Numbered from the stretch's first letter, positions 42,740 to 53,297 are shown. The stretch: 64,000 nt of DNA from Cryobacterium inferilacus (GCF_019599185.1 NZ_JAIEUL010000019.1:1-64000); one strand, 5' to 3'. Notes: generated by a model not told the origin, from the letters alone. Translations and numbers: made by a program.

Positions 42740-43837
42740 GCGGAGTCGGGGACGGGCGCGCCCGCCCGCGGCACCGGCGTGCCCGCCGCGACCGCCGCGA
42801 CCGCCGCAGCCGGCAGCGCGCTGGATGCGGTGCGGGTGCCGCGCCGCCGGCAGCTCGCCGGTCTGGTCATCGCCGTGATCCTGCTGGCGCTCGCCGTATC
42901 GGCCTCCCTCGTGGTGGGCAGCCGGTCGATCCCGCTGGGCACCGTGCTCGACGCGTTACTGCGCCCCGACCTCGGCCTCACCGACCACACCGTGGTGCTC
43001 GACCTGCGGGTGCCGCGCACGGCCATCGGCCTGCTCGCCGGTCTCGCCCTCGGCCTGGCCGGGGCCCTGATGCAGGGCATCACCCGCAACCCGCTCGCCG
43101 ACCCCGGCCTGCTCGGGGTCAACGCCGGCGCCTCACTCTTCGTCGTGGCCGGCATCGCCTGGTTCGGGGTCACCTCGGCGCTGGGCTACGTCTGGTTCGC
43201 GTTCGCCGGCGCATTCGTGGCCGCCGTGATCGTCTACGTGGTCGGGTCGCTCGGCCGCGAGGGCGCCACCCCGGTGAAACTGGCCCTGGCCGGCACCGCG
43301 CTCACCGCGTCGCTCACCTCCCTGATCACCATCGTGCTGCTCAGCGACTCCGAGGCCTTCGACAAGTACCGGTTCTGGTCCGCCGGTTCACTCGTCGCCC
43401 GCGACCTCGACTCCGCCCTGCAACTGGCGCCGTTCATCGCCGTCGGTGTGCTGCTCTGCGTGCTGGCGGGGCGGATGCTCAATGCCCTCGCCCTCGGCGA
43501 CGACCTGGCCCGCGGTCTCGGCCAGAACCTCGTGGCGGCCCGGATCGTCTGCGCCGTCGCGGTGGTGCTGCTCTGCGGCTCCGCCACCGCCCTGGCCGGC
43601 CCGATCGTGTTCGTGGGCCTGGCCGTGCCGCACATCGCCCGCCGGTTCACCGGGCCGGACTACCGGTGGATCCTGCTCTACTCCGCGGTGCTCGGCCCGG
43701 CGCTGCTGCTGGCCGCCGACGTGCTCGGCCGCGTGATCGCCCCACCCGGCGAGATCGAAGCCGGTCTGATCGTCGCGTTCCTCGGTGCCCCGATGCTCAT
43801 CGCGCTGGTGCGCCGCGTGAAGCTGGCCGGCCTGTGA
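42728..43837 (+). CDS. FecCD-family iron-siderophore ABC permease 1
   Basis: The product is 369 aa with about nine to ten hydrophobic segments. It has the FecCD motifs RVPRTAIGLLAGLALGLAGALMQGITRNPLADPGLLGVNAGA and LAGPIVFVGLAVPHIARRFTG (each split here only for length). The membrane channel of an importer for Fe(III)-siderophores is expected. Start 42728 lies inside the iron box, hence leaderless; a later start is possible. It is coupled (GTGA) to the second permease. Ala/Thr-rich residues 1-40 precede TM1. Confidence 0.88.
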   Translation: MLTSAESGTGAPARGTGVPAATAATAAAGSALDAVRVPRRRQLAGLVIAVILLALAVSASLVVGSRSIPLGTVLDALLRPDLGLTDHTVVLDLRVPRTAIGLLAGLALGLAGALMQGITRNPLADPGLLGVNAGASLFVVAGIAWFGVTSALGYVWFAFAGAFVAAVIVYVVGSLGREGATPVKLALAGTALTASLTSLITIVLLSDSEAFDKYRFWSAGSLVARDLDSALQLAPFIAVGVLLCVLAGRMLNALALGDDLARGLGQNLVAARIVCAVAVVLLCGSATALAGPIVFVGLAVPHIARRFTGPDYRWILLYSAVLGPALLLAADVLGRVIAPPGEIEAGLIVAFLGAPMLIALVRRVKLAGL

Positions 43838-44906
43838 CCGCCGACCTGACGGCATCCGTGCCCGCCCGCCCGACAGCGGACGCCGCCCCGCTCACCCTCG
43901 CCCGCACCCTCAAGCACCGCCGGGAGCGGCGGATCGTGCTCGTGCTGGCCGCGCTGGCTGTCGTGATCGCCGCGGTCAGCCTGATGGTGGGGGCGTACAG
44001 CCTCAGCGTGCCCGACCTGCTGCGCACCCTGGCGGGCCAGGGCTCCGGCAGTGAGAACTTCATCGTCTTCACGCTGCGCCTGCCCCGGCTGACCCTGGCG
44101 ATCCTCGTCGGCGTGGCGTTCGCCGTCTCCGGCGCGCTCTTCCAGACTGTTCTGCGCAACCCCCTGGCCAGCCCCGACATCATCGGCGTCACCGGGGGAG
44201 CGAGCGCGGCCGCGGTGTTCGGCCTGCTCGTGCTCGGGCTGGGCAGTGTGGCCACCTCGTTCATGGCCTTCGCCGGTGCGATGGTGGTCGCCACCGCCAT
44301 CTACCTGCTCGCCTGGCGCGGCGGCGTGGTCGGCTACCGATTCGTACTCATCGGGGTGGGCGTCGCGTTCATGGTGCAGGGCCTGCTCGGCTACCTGCTC
44401 TCGCGCGCCGACCTGCGGAACGCCGAGGATGCCCTGACCTGGCTGGTCGGCAGCGTCAGCGGTGCCCGCTGGCCCGAGATCGCGGTGCTGGCCGCGTTCC
44501 TGGTGCTGCTGCTGCCGGCCGTGGGCGTGCTCGCCGGGCGGATGCGGATGCTGCAGCTCGGTGACGACACCGCCAGCAGCCTGGGCGTGCACGCCGAACG
44601 CTCCCGGCTGGCCCTGCTCGTGGCGGCCGTGGCGCTCGCCGCCCTCGCCACCGCGTTCGTGGGGCCGCTCGCCTTCATCGCGTTCGTCTCCGCGCCCATC
44701 GCCCGGCGTCTGGTGGGCACCGGCAGCCTGGCGCTCCTGCCGGCCGCGCTGATCGGCGTGCTCATCACCACCGTGGCGGACTTCACCGCTCAGCACCTGC
44801 TGCCGGGCAACCTCGAGCTGCCGGCCGGCATCATCACCGGCGCGATCGGCGCGCCCTACCTGCTCTGGCTGCTCGCCACCCAGAACCGAATCGGAAAGGG
44901 CGCCTG

Positions 44907-44907
<1 letters not shown>
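43834..44907 (+). CDS. FecCD-family iron-siderophore ABC permease 2
   Basis: The product is 357 aa with the paired FecCD motifs LRLPRLTLAILVGVAFAVSGAL and FVGPLAFIAFVSAPIARRLVG plus about nine TM segments. It would form a heterodimeric channel with the first permease, a layout known for FepD/FepG and FhuB halves. GTG 43834 overlaps the first gene's stop, and its own stop overlaps the ATPase ATG (TGATG), so the three are co-translated. Confidence 0.88.
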
Positions 44908-45829
<922 letters not shown>

Positions 45830-45833
<4 letters not shown>

Positions 45834-45848
45834 GCTAGGCTACCCTTA
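45830..45848 (+). promoter_or_regulatory. DtxR/IdeR iron box 2
   Basis: TTAGGCTAGGCTACCCTTA matches the IdeR consensus at 16 of 19 positions. It overlaps the end of the ATPase gene and precedes the binding-protein GTG at 45894 by 46 bp, giving that gene its own iron-regulated promoter. Confidence 0.85.
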
Positions 45849-45893
45849 TCGGCCTGCGCGCCGGCCCCCACCTTTCCAGAACCGGAGTCTCCA

Positions 45894-46919
45894 GTGCCCA
45901 GACGTTTGACCACCGTGCTCGCCGCCACCGCGGCCATCGCCGCCCTCACGCTCAGCGGATGCTCCGCCACCGCCGACGACGAGACCGGCTCAGACACCGC
46001 GGCCGACGGCTCGTTCCCCGTCACCATCGAGCACGCCTTCGGTGACACCACCATCGACGCCGAACCCACCCGCGTGGTGACCTGGGGCTGGGGCAGCGCC
46101 GATGACGCCATCGCCCTCGGCGTCGTGCCGGTCGCCATCCCGTTCCAGGCCTACGGCGGCGACGAGAACGGCGTGCTGCCGTGGATCTCCGAGGCCCTCG
46201 ACGAGCAGGGCGAGGAACTGCCCACCGTGCTCTCCGACTCCACCGAACCGCCCTACGAGGAAATCGCCGAAGCGGCCCCCGACGTGATCCTGGCCGCGTA
46301 CTCCGGACTCACCGAGGAGCAGTACGAGCTGCTCAGCGCGATCGCCCCCGTCGTGGCCTACCCCGACGAGCCCTGGTCCACCGACTGGCGCGAACTGATC
46401 GAGATCACCGGCACGGCGCTCGGCCGCTCCGACGAGGCCACCACCCTGCTCGCCGACATCGACGACACGATCGCCGAGAAGGCCGCGGCGCATCCGGAGT
46501 TCGACGGCAAGACCGTCGCCCTCACCTCCGACAGCGGCGGAGTCTTCTACGTCTACACGGATGCCGACCCGCGCGTGACCTTCGCCACCGAACTCGGCTT
46601 CGAGAGCGCCCCGAGCGTGGCCGAGCTGGCCAACGGCGAATCAGCCTTCTTCTACACGCTCAGCTACGAGCAGCTCGACCAGCTCGAGAGCGACGTCATC
46701 GTCAACTTCGGCGCCACCCAGGAGGAGTCCGACGCCTTCCTGAACGCCGGCTACGCGCAGGTCATGCCGCAGGTGCAGAACGGTGCGGTCGCTTCCCCGG
46801 TCGGCGCGGCGTTCGTCTCCTCGGTCTCCCCGCCCACCGGCCTCTCGCTCACCTGGGGCATCGACGACTACGTCGACCTGCTCTCGACCGCAGCGCTGGC
46901 GGCCGACGCCGCGGAGTAA
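45894..46919 (+). CDS. Iron-siderophore-binding lipoprotein
   Basis: The product is 341 aa. The signal peptide ends in lipobox LSGC (C at about 23), followed by a Ser/Thr/Asp-rich linker and a type III binding-protein fold with VTWGWGSADDAIALGVVPVAI, EEIAEAAPDVILAAYSGLT and a long helix. This family (FepB/FhuD/FecB) binds the Fe-siderophore complex at the cell surface and docks on the permeases encoded upstream. GTG 45894 lies 46 bp after iron box 2. Confidence 0.88.
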   Translation: MPRRLTTVLAATAAIAALTLSGCSATADDETGSDTAADGSFPVTIEHAFGDTTIDAEPTRVVTWGWGSADDAIALGVVPVAIPFQAYGGDENGVLPWISEALDEQGEELPTVLSDSTEPPYEEIAEAAPDVILAAYSGLTEEQYELLSAIAPVVAYPDEPWSTDWRELIEITGTALGRSDEATTLLADIDDTIAEKAAAHPEFDGKTVALTSDSGGVFYVYTDADPRVTFATELGFESAPSVAELANGESAFFYTLSYEQLDQLESDVIVNFGATQEESDAFLNAGYAQVMPQVQNGAVASPVGAAFVSSVSPPTGLSLTWGIDDYVDLLSTAALAADAAE

Positions 46920-46991
46920 TCGCGGCCGGCAGCGAGGGCGGTGGGGAAACCGGTAACCTGGAGACGCCTCCGTTTCGACTGATCCAGACGT

Positions 46992-47050
46992 CGATATCGT
47001 ACGAGCCGCACTCCCAGCGCAGGGATGGATGAGGCTCACTCCGGTCGTAC
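46992..47050 (+). repeat. Leader repeat, copy 1, of the binding-protein genes
   Basis: A CGATATCG block (46992-46999) and a CGCAGGG...AGGCTCACT...GTCGTAC block (47018-47050) recur with the same spacing in copy 2 (48088-48145). They precede the first binding-protein gene. Probable promoter region duplicated with the gene. Confidence 0.6.
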
Positions 47051-47114
47051 GATGCACGGAGCGCTCAGTCGACTCGAACCTGAACGGCCTCGAGTCCCAG
47101 GAAAAGGTTGTGCC

Positions 47115-48011
47115 ATGCGCGCTAAACACGTCGTCCCCGCCCTCGCTGCCGTTGCGGCCCTGATGCTCACCGGTTGCGTCGACAATTCGACTCCGGCGCC
47201 GTCAGGGTCCCCGGAGGGCGGCGCCGCCCTGATCGAGACCGACGACGCGGCCGCAGCGCTGGTTCCGGCCGAGGTGGCCGACCGTGGCACCCTGATCATC
47301 GGAACCGAACCGACCTACGCGCCGAACGAGTTCAAGAACGAGGCCGGAGAACCGATCGGCTGGGACATCGAGCTCGCCAGTGGCCTCGCCGCCAAGCTCG
47401 GCCTGACCCCGGAGTTCCAGGTCGCGAAGTTCGACAACATCATCCCGAGTGTGGCCGGCGGCAAGGCCGACATCGGCGCGTCGTCCTTCACCGACACCGT
47501 CGAACGCGAACAGCAGGTCGACTTCGTCAACTACTACAACGCCGGCATCCAGTGGGCCTCGGCGGCGGGCACCGACATCGACCCGAACAACGCCTGCGGC
47601 CTCAAGGTGGCCGTGCAGACCGCCACCTACGAGGACACCGACGAGGTGCCCGCCAAGAACGACGCCTGCGTGGCCGCCGGCAAGCCCGCCATCGACAAGC
47701 TGAAATTCGACACCCAGGCCGACGTGGCCAACGCCGTGGTGCTCGGCCAGGCCGACGCGCTCAGCGCCGACTCCCCGGTCACCCTGTACGCGATCGCTCA
47801 GACCGGCGGCAAACTGCAGCCGGCCGGCGAGACCTTCGACGAAGCCCCCTACGGCATGGTCGTCGCCAAGGGATCCGAACTGACCGTGGCCGTGCAGGCC
47901 GCGCTGCAGTCGATGGTCGATGACGGCAGCTACGCGGGCATCCTCGATACCTGGGGTGTCGCGGACGGTGGCGTGACCGAGATCACGATCAACGCAGCCG
48001 CGAACGGCTAG
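47115..48011 (+). CDS. Family 3 amino-acid-binding lipoprotein, paralogue 1
   Basis: The product is 298 aa: lipobox LTGC (C at about 21), a Thr/Ser/Pro linker, then an SBP_bac_3 fold with [52 protein letters not shown] and the hinge [19 protein letters not shown]. It captures a polar amino acid or opine for the permease at 49100. ATG 47115 gives a good signal peptide; the 30 residues before it in the frame do not. Its near-twin follows at 48203. Confidence 0.88.
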   Translation: MRAKHVVPALAAVAALMLTGCVDNSTPAPSGSPEGGAALIETDDAAAALVPAEVADRGTLIIGTEPTYAPNEFKNEAGEPIGWDIELASGLAAKLGLTPEFQVAKFDNIIPSVAGGKADIGASSFTDTVEREQQVDFVNYYNAGIQWASAAGTDIDPNNACGLKVAVQTATYEDTDEVPAKNDACVAAGKPAIDKLKFDTQADVANAVVLGQADALSADSPVTLYAIAQTGGKLQPAGETFDEAPYGMVVAKGSELTVAVQAALQSMVDDGSYAGILDTWGVADGGVTEITINAAANG

Positions 48012-48087
48012 CCTCCAGCACCCGCTGGAGTCTCTCCGGCGCGGAACACGGTAGCCTTGGCGGGCGTCGGTTGGGCTGTTCCCGAAC

Positions 48088-48145
48088 CGATATCGCCAGG
48101 CCGTTCCCCCGGCGCAGGGGTGTATTAGGCTCACTGCAGTCGTAC
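48088..48145 (+). repeat. Leader repeat, copy 2, of the binding-protein genes
   Basis: This copy carries the CGATATCG (48088-48095) and CGCAGGGG...AGGCTCACT...GTCGTAC (48113-48145) blocks of copy 1, 25 bp apart. The two paralogues were duplicated with their control region. Confidence 0.6.
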
Positions 48146-48202
48146 CGTTCCCTGCTATTCGGTCGCACCGAAACCTCGACGCCCTACGAAGAAGGTTGTG
48201 CC

Positions 48203-49096
48203 ATGCGCGCTAGATACGTACTCCCCGCCCTCGCTGCCGCCGCCGCCCTGATGCTCACCGGCTGCGTCGACAACTCGACACCCGCCACCGGTGGCGCCAG
48301 TGACAGCGGCCCGACCATCGAGACGGATGACGCCGCCGCGGCGCTGGTTCCGGCCGACGTCGCCGACACCGGCACCCTGGTCATCGGCACCGACCCCACC
48401 TACGCGCCGAACGAGTTCAAGAACGAGGCCGGCGACCCGATCGGCTGGGGCATCGAACTGGCCAGCGGCGTCGCCGCCAAGCTCGGTCTTGAACCCGAGT
48501 TCCAGGTCGCGAAGTTCGACAACATCATCCCGAGCGTCACCGGCGGCAAGGCCGACATGGGGTCGTCGTCGTTCACCGACACCGTTGAGCGTCAGCAGCA
48601 GGTCGACTTCGTGAATTACTACACCGCGGGGATCCAGTGGGCGTCCGCGGCCGGCACGGATGTCGACCCCAATGACGCCTGCGGCCTCAAGGTGGCCGTG
48701 CAGGCCACCACCTACGAGGACACCGACGAGGTGCCGGCCAAGAGTGACGCCTGCGTGGCCGCCGGCAAGCCCGCCATCGACAAGCTCAAGTTCGACACCC
48801 AGGATGCCGCCACCAACGCCGTCGTGCTCGGCCAGGCCGACGCCCTCAGCGCCGACTCCCCGGTCACCCTGTACGCCATCTCCCAGACCGACGGCAAGCT
48901 CCAGCTGGCCGGCGAGACCTTCGACGTGGCCCCGTACGGCATGGTCCTGGCCAAGGGATCCGAGCTGACCGTGGCCGTGCAGGCCGCGCTGCAGTCGATG
49001 GTCGATGACGGCAGCTACGGCGAGATCCTGGACGCGTGGGGCGTCGCCGACGGCGGCATCGACGAGATCACGATCAACGCGGGCGCGAACGGTTAA
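48203..49096 (+). CDS. Family 3 amino-acid-binding lipoprotein, paralogue 2
   Basis: The product is 297 aa, near-identical in most blocks to paralogue 1: same MRA(K/R) start, LTGC lipobox, [32 protein letters not shown]. Differences cluster in the linker and around residues 130-150 and 235-245, which may alter ligand choice. It is followed at 3 bp by the permease gene, so this is the copy in the transport operon proper. Tandem duplication is the simplest origin. Confidence 0.88.
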   Translation: MRARYVLPALAAAAALMLTGCVDNSTPATGGASDSGPTIETDDAAAALVPADVADTGTLVIGTDPTYAPNEFKNEAGDPIGWGIELASGVAAKLGLEPEFQVAKFDNIIPSVTGGKADMGSSSFTDTVERQQQVDFVNYYTAGIQWASAAGTDVDPNDACGLKVAVQATTYEDTDEVPAKSDACVAAGKPAIDKLKFDTQDAATNAVVLGQADALSADSPVTLYAISQTDGKLQLAGETFDVAPYGMVLAKGSELTVAVQAALQSMVDDGSYGEILDAWGVADGGIDEITINAGANG

Positions 49097-49099
49097 TCC

Positions 49100-50113
49100 G
49101 TGAGCACCACGAATATGAACGGCGAGTCAGCGGCCACGTCGGAGCCGATCAAGGCCATCCGGCTCCGGCACCCCTGGCGTGTGGTCTTCGCCGTGCTGCT
49201 CGTGGCGATCTTTGCGCTCTTCGTCATCGACGCGGCCTTCCGCCCGGCCTACGACTGGCCGGCGGTGGGAAAGTACCTCTTCGACCGTCGTATCTCGATG
49301 GCCGCCGTGGTGACGATCCAGCTGACCGTGTTCTCGATGGTGATCGCCATCATCCTCGGCGTGATCCTGGCCGTGATGCGGCTCTCACCCAACCCGGTGG
49401 TCAAGAGCGTCGCCTGGTTCTACCTCTGGATCTTCCGCGGCACCCCGGTGTACGTGCAGCTGACCATCTGGGGCCTGATCTCGCTGATCTACACCAGCAT
49501 CGATATCGGCATCCCGTTCATGGACCCGTGGGTGTCGTTCCAGACCAACGCGGCCCTGAACACGTTCACTCTCGCGATCATCGGCCTGGCCCTGAACGAG
49601 GCCGCGTACATGGCCGAGATCGTGCGCGCCGGCCTGCTGTCGGTGGACAAGGGCCAGGAAGAGGCCTCGATCGCCCTGGGCATGAGCTGGTCACAGACGA
49701 TGACCAGGGTCATCCTGCCCCAGTCGATGCGGGTGATCATCCCGCCGACCGGCAACGAGGTGATCTCGATGCTGAAGACCACCTCGCTGGTCACGGCCGT
49801 GCCGTTCAGCCTGGAGCTGTTCACCCGATCACGCGACATCTCGGCCGAGACCTTCAACCCCATCCCGTTGCTCATCGTGGCGTCGATCTGGTACCTGTTC
49901 TTCACCTCCATCCTGATGGTGGGGCAGTACTTCCTCGAGAAGCGCTTCTCCCGCGGCGTCGGCGACCGGCAACCCACCAAGAGCGACCCTGCGGCTCCCA
50001 CGACCGGCGCCATCACCGGTGTGGTTCCCGTCGTGGGATCCGGGCAGCCGACCGTGGTCGTGCCGCCGACAACGGATGCGCCGGGTACGACCGGCCACGA
50101 AGGAACACGATGA
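49100..50113 (+). CDS. Polar amino-acid ABC permease (HisM/GlnP-like)
   Basis: The product is 337 aa with about five TM helices (about 30-50, 75-98, 110-130, 155-175, 255-275) and the EAA loop [30 protein letters not shown]. One membrane gene suffices for a homodimeric channel. A Pro/Thr/Val-rich cytoplasmic tail of about 50 residues (from about 285) is unusual for the family. It starts at GTG 49100 and overlaps the ATPase start by 4 nt. Confidence 0.9.
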   Translation: MSTTNMNGESAATSEPIKAIRLRHPWRVVFAVLLVAIFALFVIDAAFRPAYDWPAVGKYLFDRRISMAAVVTIQLTVFSMVIAIILGVILAVMRLSPNPVVKSVAWFYLWIFRGTPVYVQLTIWGLISLIYTSIDIGIPFMDPWVSFQTNAALNTFTLAIIGLALNEAAYMAEIVRAGLLSVDKGQEEASIALGMSWSQTMTRVILPQSMRVIIPPTGNEVISMLKTTSLVTAVPFSLELFTRSRDISAETFNPIPLLIVASIWYLFFTSILMVGQYFLEKRFSRGVGDRQPTKSDPAAPTTGAITGVVPVVGSGQPTVVVPPTTDAPGTTGHEGTR

Positions 50114-50907
50114 GCGCGACGACAGTGCGGGGCGCGGCATCCGTTGAGGTGCCGATGGTGCTGGCCGAACAGGTGACCAAGAGCTTCGGCTCCAACGAAG
50201 TGCTCAAGGGCATCACCCTCGAGGTCAAACGCGGCGAGGTGATGTGCCTGGTCGGGCCGAGCGGCTCGGGCAAGTCCACCTTCCTGCGCTGCATCAACCA
50301 CCTCGAGGTGCTCTCGGCCGGCCGGCTCAGCGTGGACGGCGAGCTGATCGGCTACCGCGAGGCCAACGGCAAGCTCTACGAGATGGCGCCCAAAGAGGCG
50401 TCGAAGCAGCGCCGCGACATCGGCATGGTGTTCCAGCGGTTCAACCTGTTCCCGCACATGACCGCACTGCAGAACGTGATGGAAGCACCACTGCGGGTGA
50501 AGGGTCTGCCCAAGGCGAAGGTGGAGTCGAGCGCCCGCGAGCTGCTCGCCAGGGTGGGCCTGGCCGACCGGGCCGATTACTACCCGGCGCACCTCTCCGG
50601 CGGGCAGCAGCAGCGGGTCGCGATCGCCAGGGCACTGGCGATGGAGCCCAAGCTGATGCTCTTCGACGAGCCCACCAGCGCCCTCGACCCCGAACTCGTC
50701 GGCGAGGTGCTCGACGTGATGAAGGGCCTGGCCAAGGAGGGCATGACCATGATCGTGGTCACCCACGAGATGGGCTTCGCCCGCGAGGTCGCCGACTCCC
50801 TGGTCTTCATGGACGCCGGCGTCGTGGTCGAGTCCGGCCTGCCGAGCGAGGTCTTGGCGAATCCGCGGCACGCCCGCACCCAGGCGTTCCTCTCCAAGGT
50901 GCTCTAG
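50110..50907 (+). CDS. Polar amino-acid ABC ATPase (GlnQ-like)
   Basis: The product is 265 aa with Walker [12 protein letters not shown]-loop [14 protein letters not shown], signature [16 protein letters not shown], Walker [20 protein letters not shown] and the H-loop VVTHEMGF, the GlnQ/HisP set. An insert, [23 protein letters not shown], lies between the first strand and the Q-loop, as in several actinobacterial homologues. It is the last gene of the amino-acid importer and is followed by a hairpin terminator at 50924-50964. Confidence 0.92.
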   Translation: MSATTVRGAASVEVPMVLAEQVTKSFGSNEVLKGITLEVKRGEVMCLVGPSGSGKSTFLRCINHLEVLSAGRLSVDGELIGYREANGKLYEMAPKEASKQRRDIGMVFQRFNLFPHMTALQNVMEAPLRVKGLPKAKVESSARELLARVGLADRADYYPAHLSGGQQQRVAIARALAMEPKLMLFDEPTSALDPELVGEVLDVMKGLAKEGMTMIVVTHEMGFAREVADSLVFMDAGVVVESGLPSEVLANPRHARTQAFLSKVL

Positions 50908-50923
50908 CACCTTCCGCGAGACG

Positions 50924-50964
50924 TGAGAATGCCCCAAAATCTTCGAGATTTTGGGGCATTCTCA
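50924..50964. terminator. Perfect 19-bp hairpin terminator
   Basis: The arms 50924-50942 and 50946-50964 are fully complementary around a TCG loop. It ends the amino-acid transporter operon. It also marks the left edge of the lower-GC defence island. Confidence 0.8.
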
Positions 50965-51095
50965 CAGCGCGCGCGATGCGCAACCGTCCAGATTTCGAGC
51001 TCGGATCAACGCCTGCGTGTTCGTCGCGGCCGCCTGCACCCCTGGCCGTGCGGACCGGACCGGACCGGACCGTCAGGATGAAGCCAATGTTCCTG

Positions 51096-51566
51096 CTAGA
51101 GACGCTCTGATCTCTCCGGAAAGTCGACGCCCACGGCAGAGCGAATTGTCATTGCAATAGCGTCCGTCTCGCTGATGCTAACCTCCGCCACGTCCCCGAA
51201 ATCCGTGCCCCCGCCACCGAGAGTGCCGGCGATATGGAAGTGGAAATGCGGGATTGCTTGGTGCGCCTCGGTCCCGTTGTTCTGCCAGACCGAGATTCCA
51301 GGGCGCTGGAAGGTTATGTCAATTGCATCTCCTGCGACGCTGAGCCAATCAATAATCGAGTGTCGCTCGACTTGATTGAGGTCCAATAGAGTTTCCCTAT
51401 GCTGGACCGGCAGGACCAAGAGATGGCCGATTCCTCTTTGCTCGCGCGTGACGAGCACCGCGACTTCTGCTGACCGAAACAGAACAGTGTAGGGACGTTC
51501 ACCGCGCAGATAGGCACAGAATGCACACGGCTCCGCCACAGGCACATCCAAATGGGTGTCGCTCAT
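51096..51566 (-). CDS. HIT-family nucleotide hydrolase coupled to the Thoeris genes
   Basis: The product is 156 aa. A C14-x2-C17 pair precedes a core with LVLPVQHRETL and the histidine triad H107, H109, H111 in IPHFHFHIAG. HIT enzymes cleave phosphoramidate and nucleotide-diphosphate bonds (AMP-lysine, dinucleotides, nucleotide-amines). Its ATG overlaps the ThsA stop by 4 nt, so it is translated with the effector. Since type II Thoeris uses an ADP-ribose-histidine-type signal, a role in removing that signal is possible but only inferred. Lower GC than its neighbours. Confidence 0.85.
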   Translation of the reverse strand: MSDTHLDVPVAEPCAFCAYLRGERPYTVLFRSAEVAVLVTREQRGIGHLLVLPVQHRETLLDLNQVERHSIIDWLSVAGDAIDITFQRPGISVWQNNGTEAHQAIPHFHFHIAGTLGGGGTDFGDVAEVSISETDAIAMTIRSAVGVDFPERSERL

Positions 51567-52417
51567 GTCGTTCCCAATTGAACCAAGAATGCATGGAACT
51601 CACGCATGTTGATCTTTCCTGCGTCGGACGGGTGGATCGCGATACATAGTTCCTTGGAAAAGAAGGATCGACGTGTTCTCAAAAGGAACGAAATTGCGAT
51701 GAGCCGAACCACCACCTCTGGCGTGAGACCGGCGATGCGGGATTGTCCCTGACCAATGAGGGGAACGTTGATGCGCTCGCCATTCGTCGTCCTGTCAACC
51801 TCATCCCAGGTAGCTTGGAGCGCCTTCTCCACATTCTCGATAGATCCGTGAGCGTTGTTGTGCGTGTCCATTTCCGTGTACGCAACGCAGAAGTATCGCG
51901 TTCCGTTCGTCGCCGAAAGTGACGCCACAGTTCCAACTTCATATGCATTGGTTCTGCCCGGTTTGTGGATGCTCCTGAGCGGGGTGTGCGGAAGAAGCGC
52001 GTCGTCCATGGCTTTGCCCATGCGGGCCTCCGAACCGTCGAACACGGTGGCAAGCAGCGCGCCCTGTACGCTGCTTTTCGCGATGATTCCATCGCTCGTG
52101 GTCACGTCGAATGTTGTGGTGACGCCGATTAGGCTGTTGCCTGGCTGAGCGAACAAGTCGCCAACGACGAGGCGAATCTTTGCTCGATCGGATACGTACT
52201 CGTTGAACGGGATCACCGGACGTGAGAGCACGATCGCGGCAACACCTGATCCTCCAACAACAATAAGCACAATGAGGACGTTGCCGATGAAGAAGTCCGG
52301 GAAGAAGACCGCAAGTAAGCCAACGATCAAAGCGAAGGCGCCGATACTTGCAAGCCACGTCCTGAAGAAGTCTTTCCAGAACCTCGGGTATTTGAGCTGC
52401 CGGGCGTAAGCCAGCAC
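51563..52417 (-). CDS. thsA: Type II Thoeris effector ThsA (TM-macro)
   Basis: The product is 284 aa. Two TM helices (about 21-42 and 46-64) are followed by the ThsA-type macro domain (DUF6430, about 80-280): VVGDLFAQPGNSLIGVTT, SSVQGALLATV, GTVASLSATNGTRYF, INVPLIGQGQSRIAG and ELCIAIHPSDAGKIN. In type II Thoeris the macro domain binds a TIR-made signal and the membrane part kills the cell. GTG 52417 shares its last base with the thsB stop, and its own stop overlaps the HIT gene. Confidence 0.85.
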   Translation of the reverse strand: MLAYARQLKYPRFWKDFFRTWLASIGAFALIVGLLAVFFPDFFIGNVLIVLIVVGGSGVAAIVLSRPVIPFNEYVSDRAKIRLVVGDLFAQPGNSLIGVTTTFDVTTSDGIIAKSSVQGALLATVFDGSEARMGKAMDDALLPHTPLRSIHKPGRTNAYEVGTVASLSATNGTRYFCVAYTEMDTHNNAHGSIENVEKALQATWDEVDRTTNGERINVPLIGQGQSRIAGLTPEVVVRLIAISFLLRTRRSFFSKELCIAIHPSDAGKINMREFHAFLVQLGTT

Positions 52418-52926
52418 TAGAGCCCCAGGCTCGTGTATGTGGAATCCTTGTAGTAGTAGGACCCCGTGTTCGAGCTGTTGGCGAAAGTGGCTGCGTAGTT
52501 GTCCAGAGCTACCTTGATGATCTTTGGCTGGAATGAGACTGACATCGTGTAATGTCCCGCGTCTAAGATCGGCTCCGGTATGAATCCATTAACGATCTCG
52601 CGTGAGCCGCCTAGATTTGCAATGACGATTGGGAGGTTGAGTTCTAGCGCCACTTTTATCTCGTATGCCAGAAAGCTCGTGCCATTGCTCCCCTTCCTGC
52701 GGGCGGTGGCGCTCCCGAGGAGAACGATTTGCTTGGCGTTCTTCATCCGATCGCGGAGGTTATTCTTGATGGTTTCTGGCTTGCTAGTGTCTCGAGCAAT
52801 GAAAAGGCTGTGGGCATCGGTGAAGTCGAAATCAATGCTCTCGTTCTTGGACCACGCCTGCATCATCCGGTAGTTATTGATGTCTTCGCTTGCGAAGGCG
52901 ACGTAGGTCTTGTTGCGGTAGCTCAT
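52417..52926 (-). CDS. thsB: Type II Thoeris sensor ThsB (TIR-like)
   Basis: The product is 169 aa with a TIR-like MTH538/DUF1863 fold: TYVAFASEDINNYRMMQAW, KQIVLLGSATARRKGSNG, and FLAYEIKVALELNLPIVIANLGG, where E89 is the likely catalytic Glu. TIR proteins of this type cleave NAD+ and make the signal for ThsA. AAGGGG lies 5 nt before ATG 52926. The product ends in a Tyr/Ser-rich tail. Its GC is clearly lower than the flanking genes, as is usual for transferred defence genes. Confidence 0.8.
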   Translation of the reverse strand: MSYRNKTYVAFASEDINNYRMMQAWSKNESIDFDFTDAHSLFIARDTSKPETIKNNLRDRMKNAKQIVLLGSATARRKGSNGTSFLAYEIKVALELNLPIVIANLGGSREIVNGFIPEPILDAGHYTMSVSFQPKIIKVALDNYAATFANSSNTGSYYYKDSTYTSLGL

Positions 52927-53297
52927 GGTGCCCCTTGATGCGCGGTCGCGCCTGCTACATGGCCGATCGGCAATGTGCTCTAAATGTAACGGGAACCGGA
53001 GTCGGGCTTGTGAGATATGTCGGGTCGTGATGCCGTGGCAACCTTGCTTGAAGGGATGTCACAGTGGCGTCGAGTGCGTAGGTCGACCAGTTCCAGGACC
53101 GCCTTGCCAGACATCTGACGACCGAGGACTGGACAACCCGCATGACTGCGTCCATGACGGTCTGGATGCCGAAACGGTAACCCCCAGTTCGGGCGGAGGC
53201 GGAATTGATCACTTGTTCTGAAGCAATTCGCCAGTCCAGACTGCGCAGTACGCGTGATTATCCATTCGACGCATTCCAGAACTAGCCTCGCGAGGGG
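52927..53297. other. Gap upstream of thsB without a supported gene
   Basis: It holds the thsB promoter region, with a TACATTT -10-like stretch on the minus strand near 52985, and no reading frame with credible composition or ribosome-binding site. It is the right edge of the defence island. Confidence 0.5.

Noticed and set aside
50924-50964. Perfect hairpin as a mobile-element end of the defence island
   Set aside because: Position directly after the transporter operon and symmetrical arms fit a terminator; no matching copy on the island's other side.
51051-51070. Four tandem copies of CGGAC
   Set aside because: Short simple repeat in a non-coding edge; no function can be assigned.
52955-53212. 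85-residue minus-strand frame upstream of thsB
   Set aside because: No family, no RBS, and it overlaps the likely thsB promoter.
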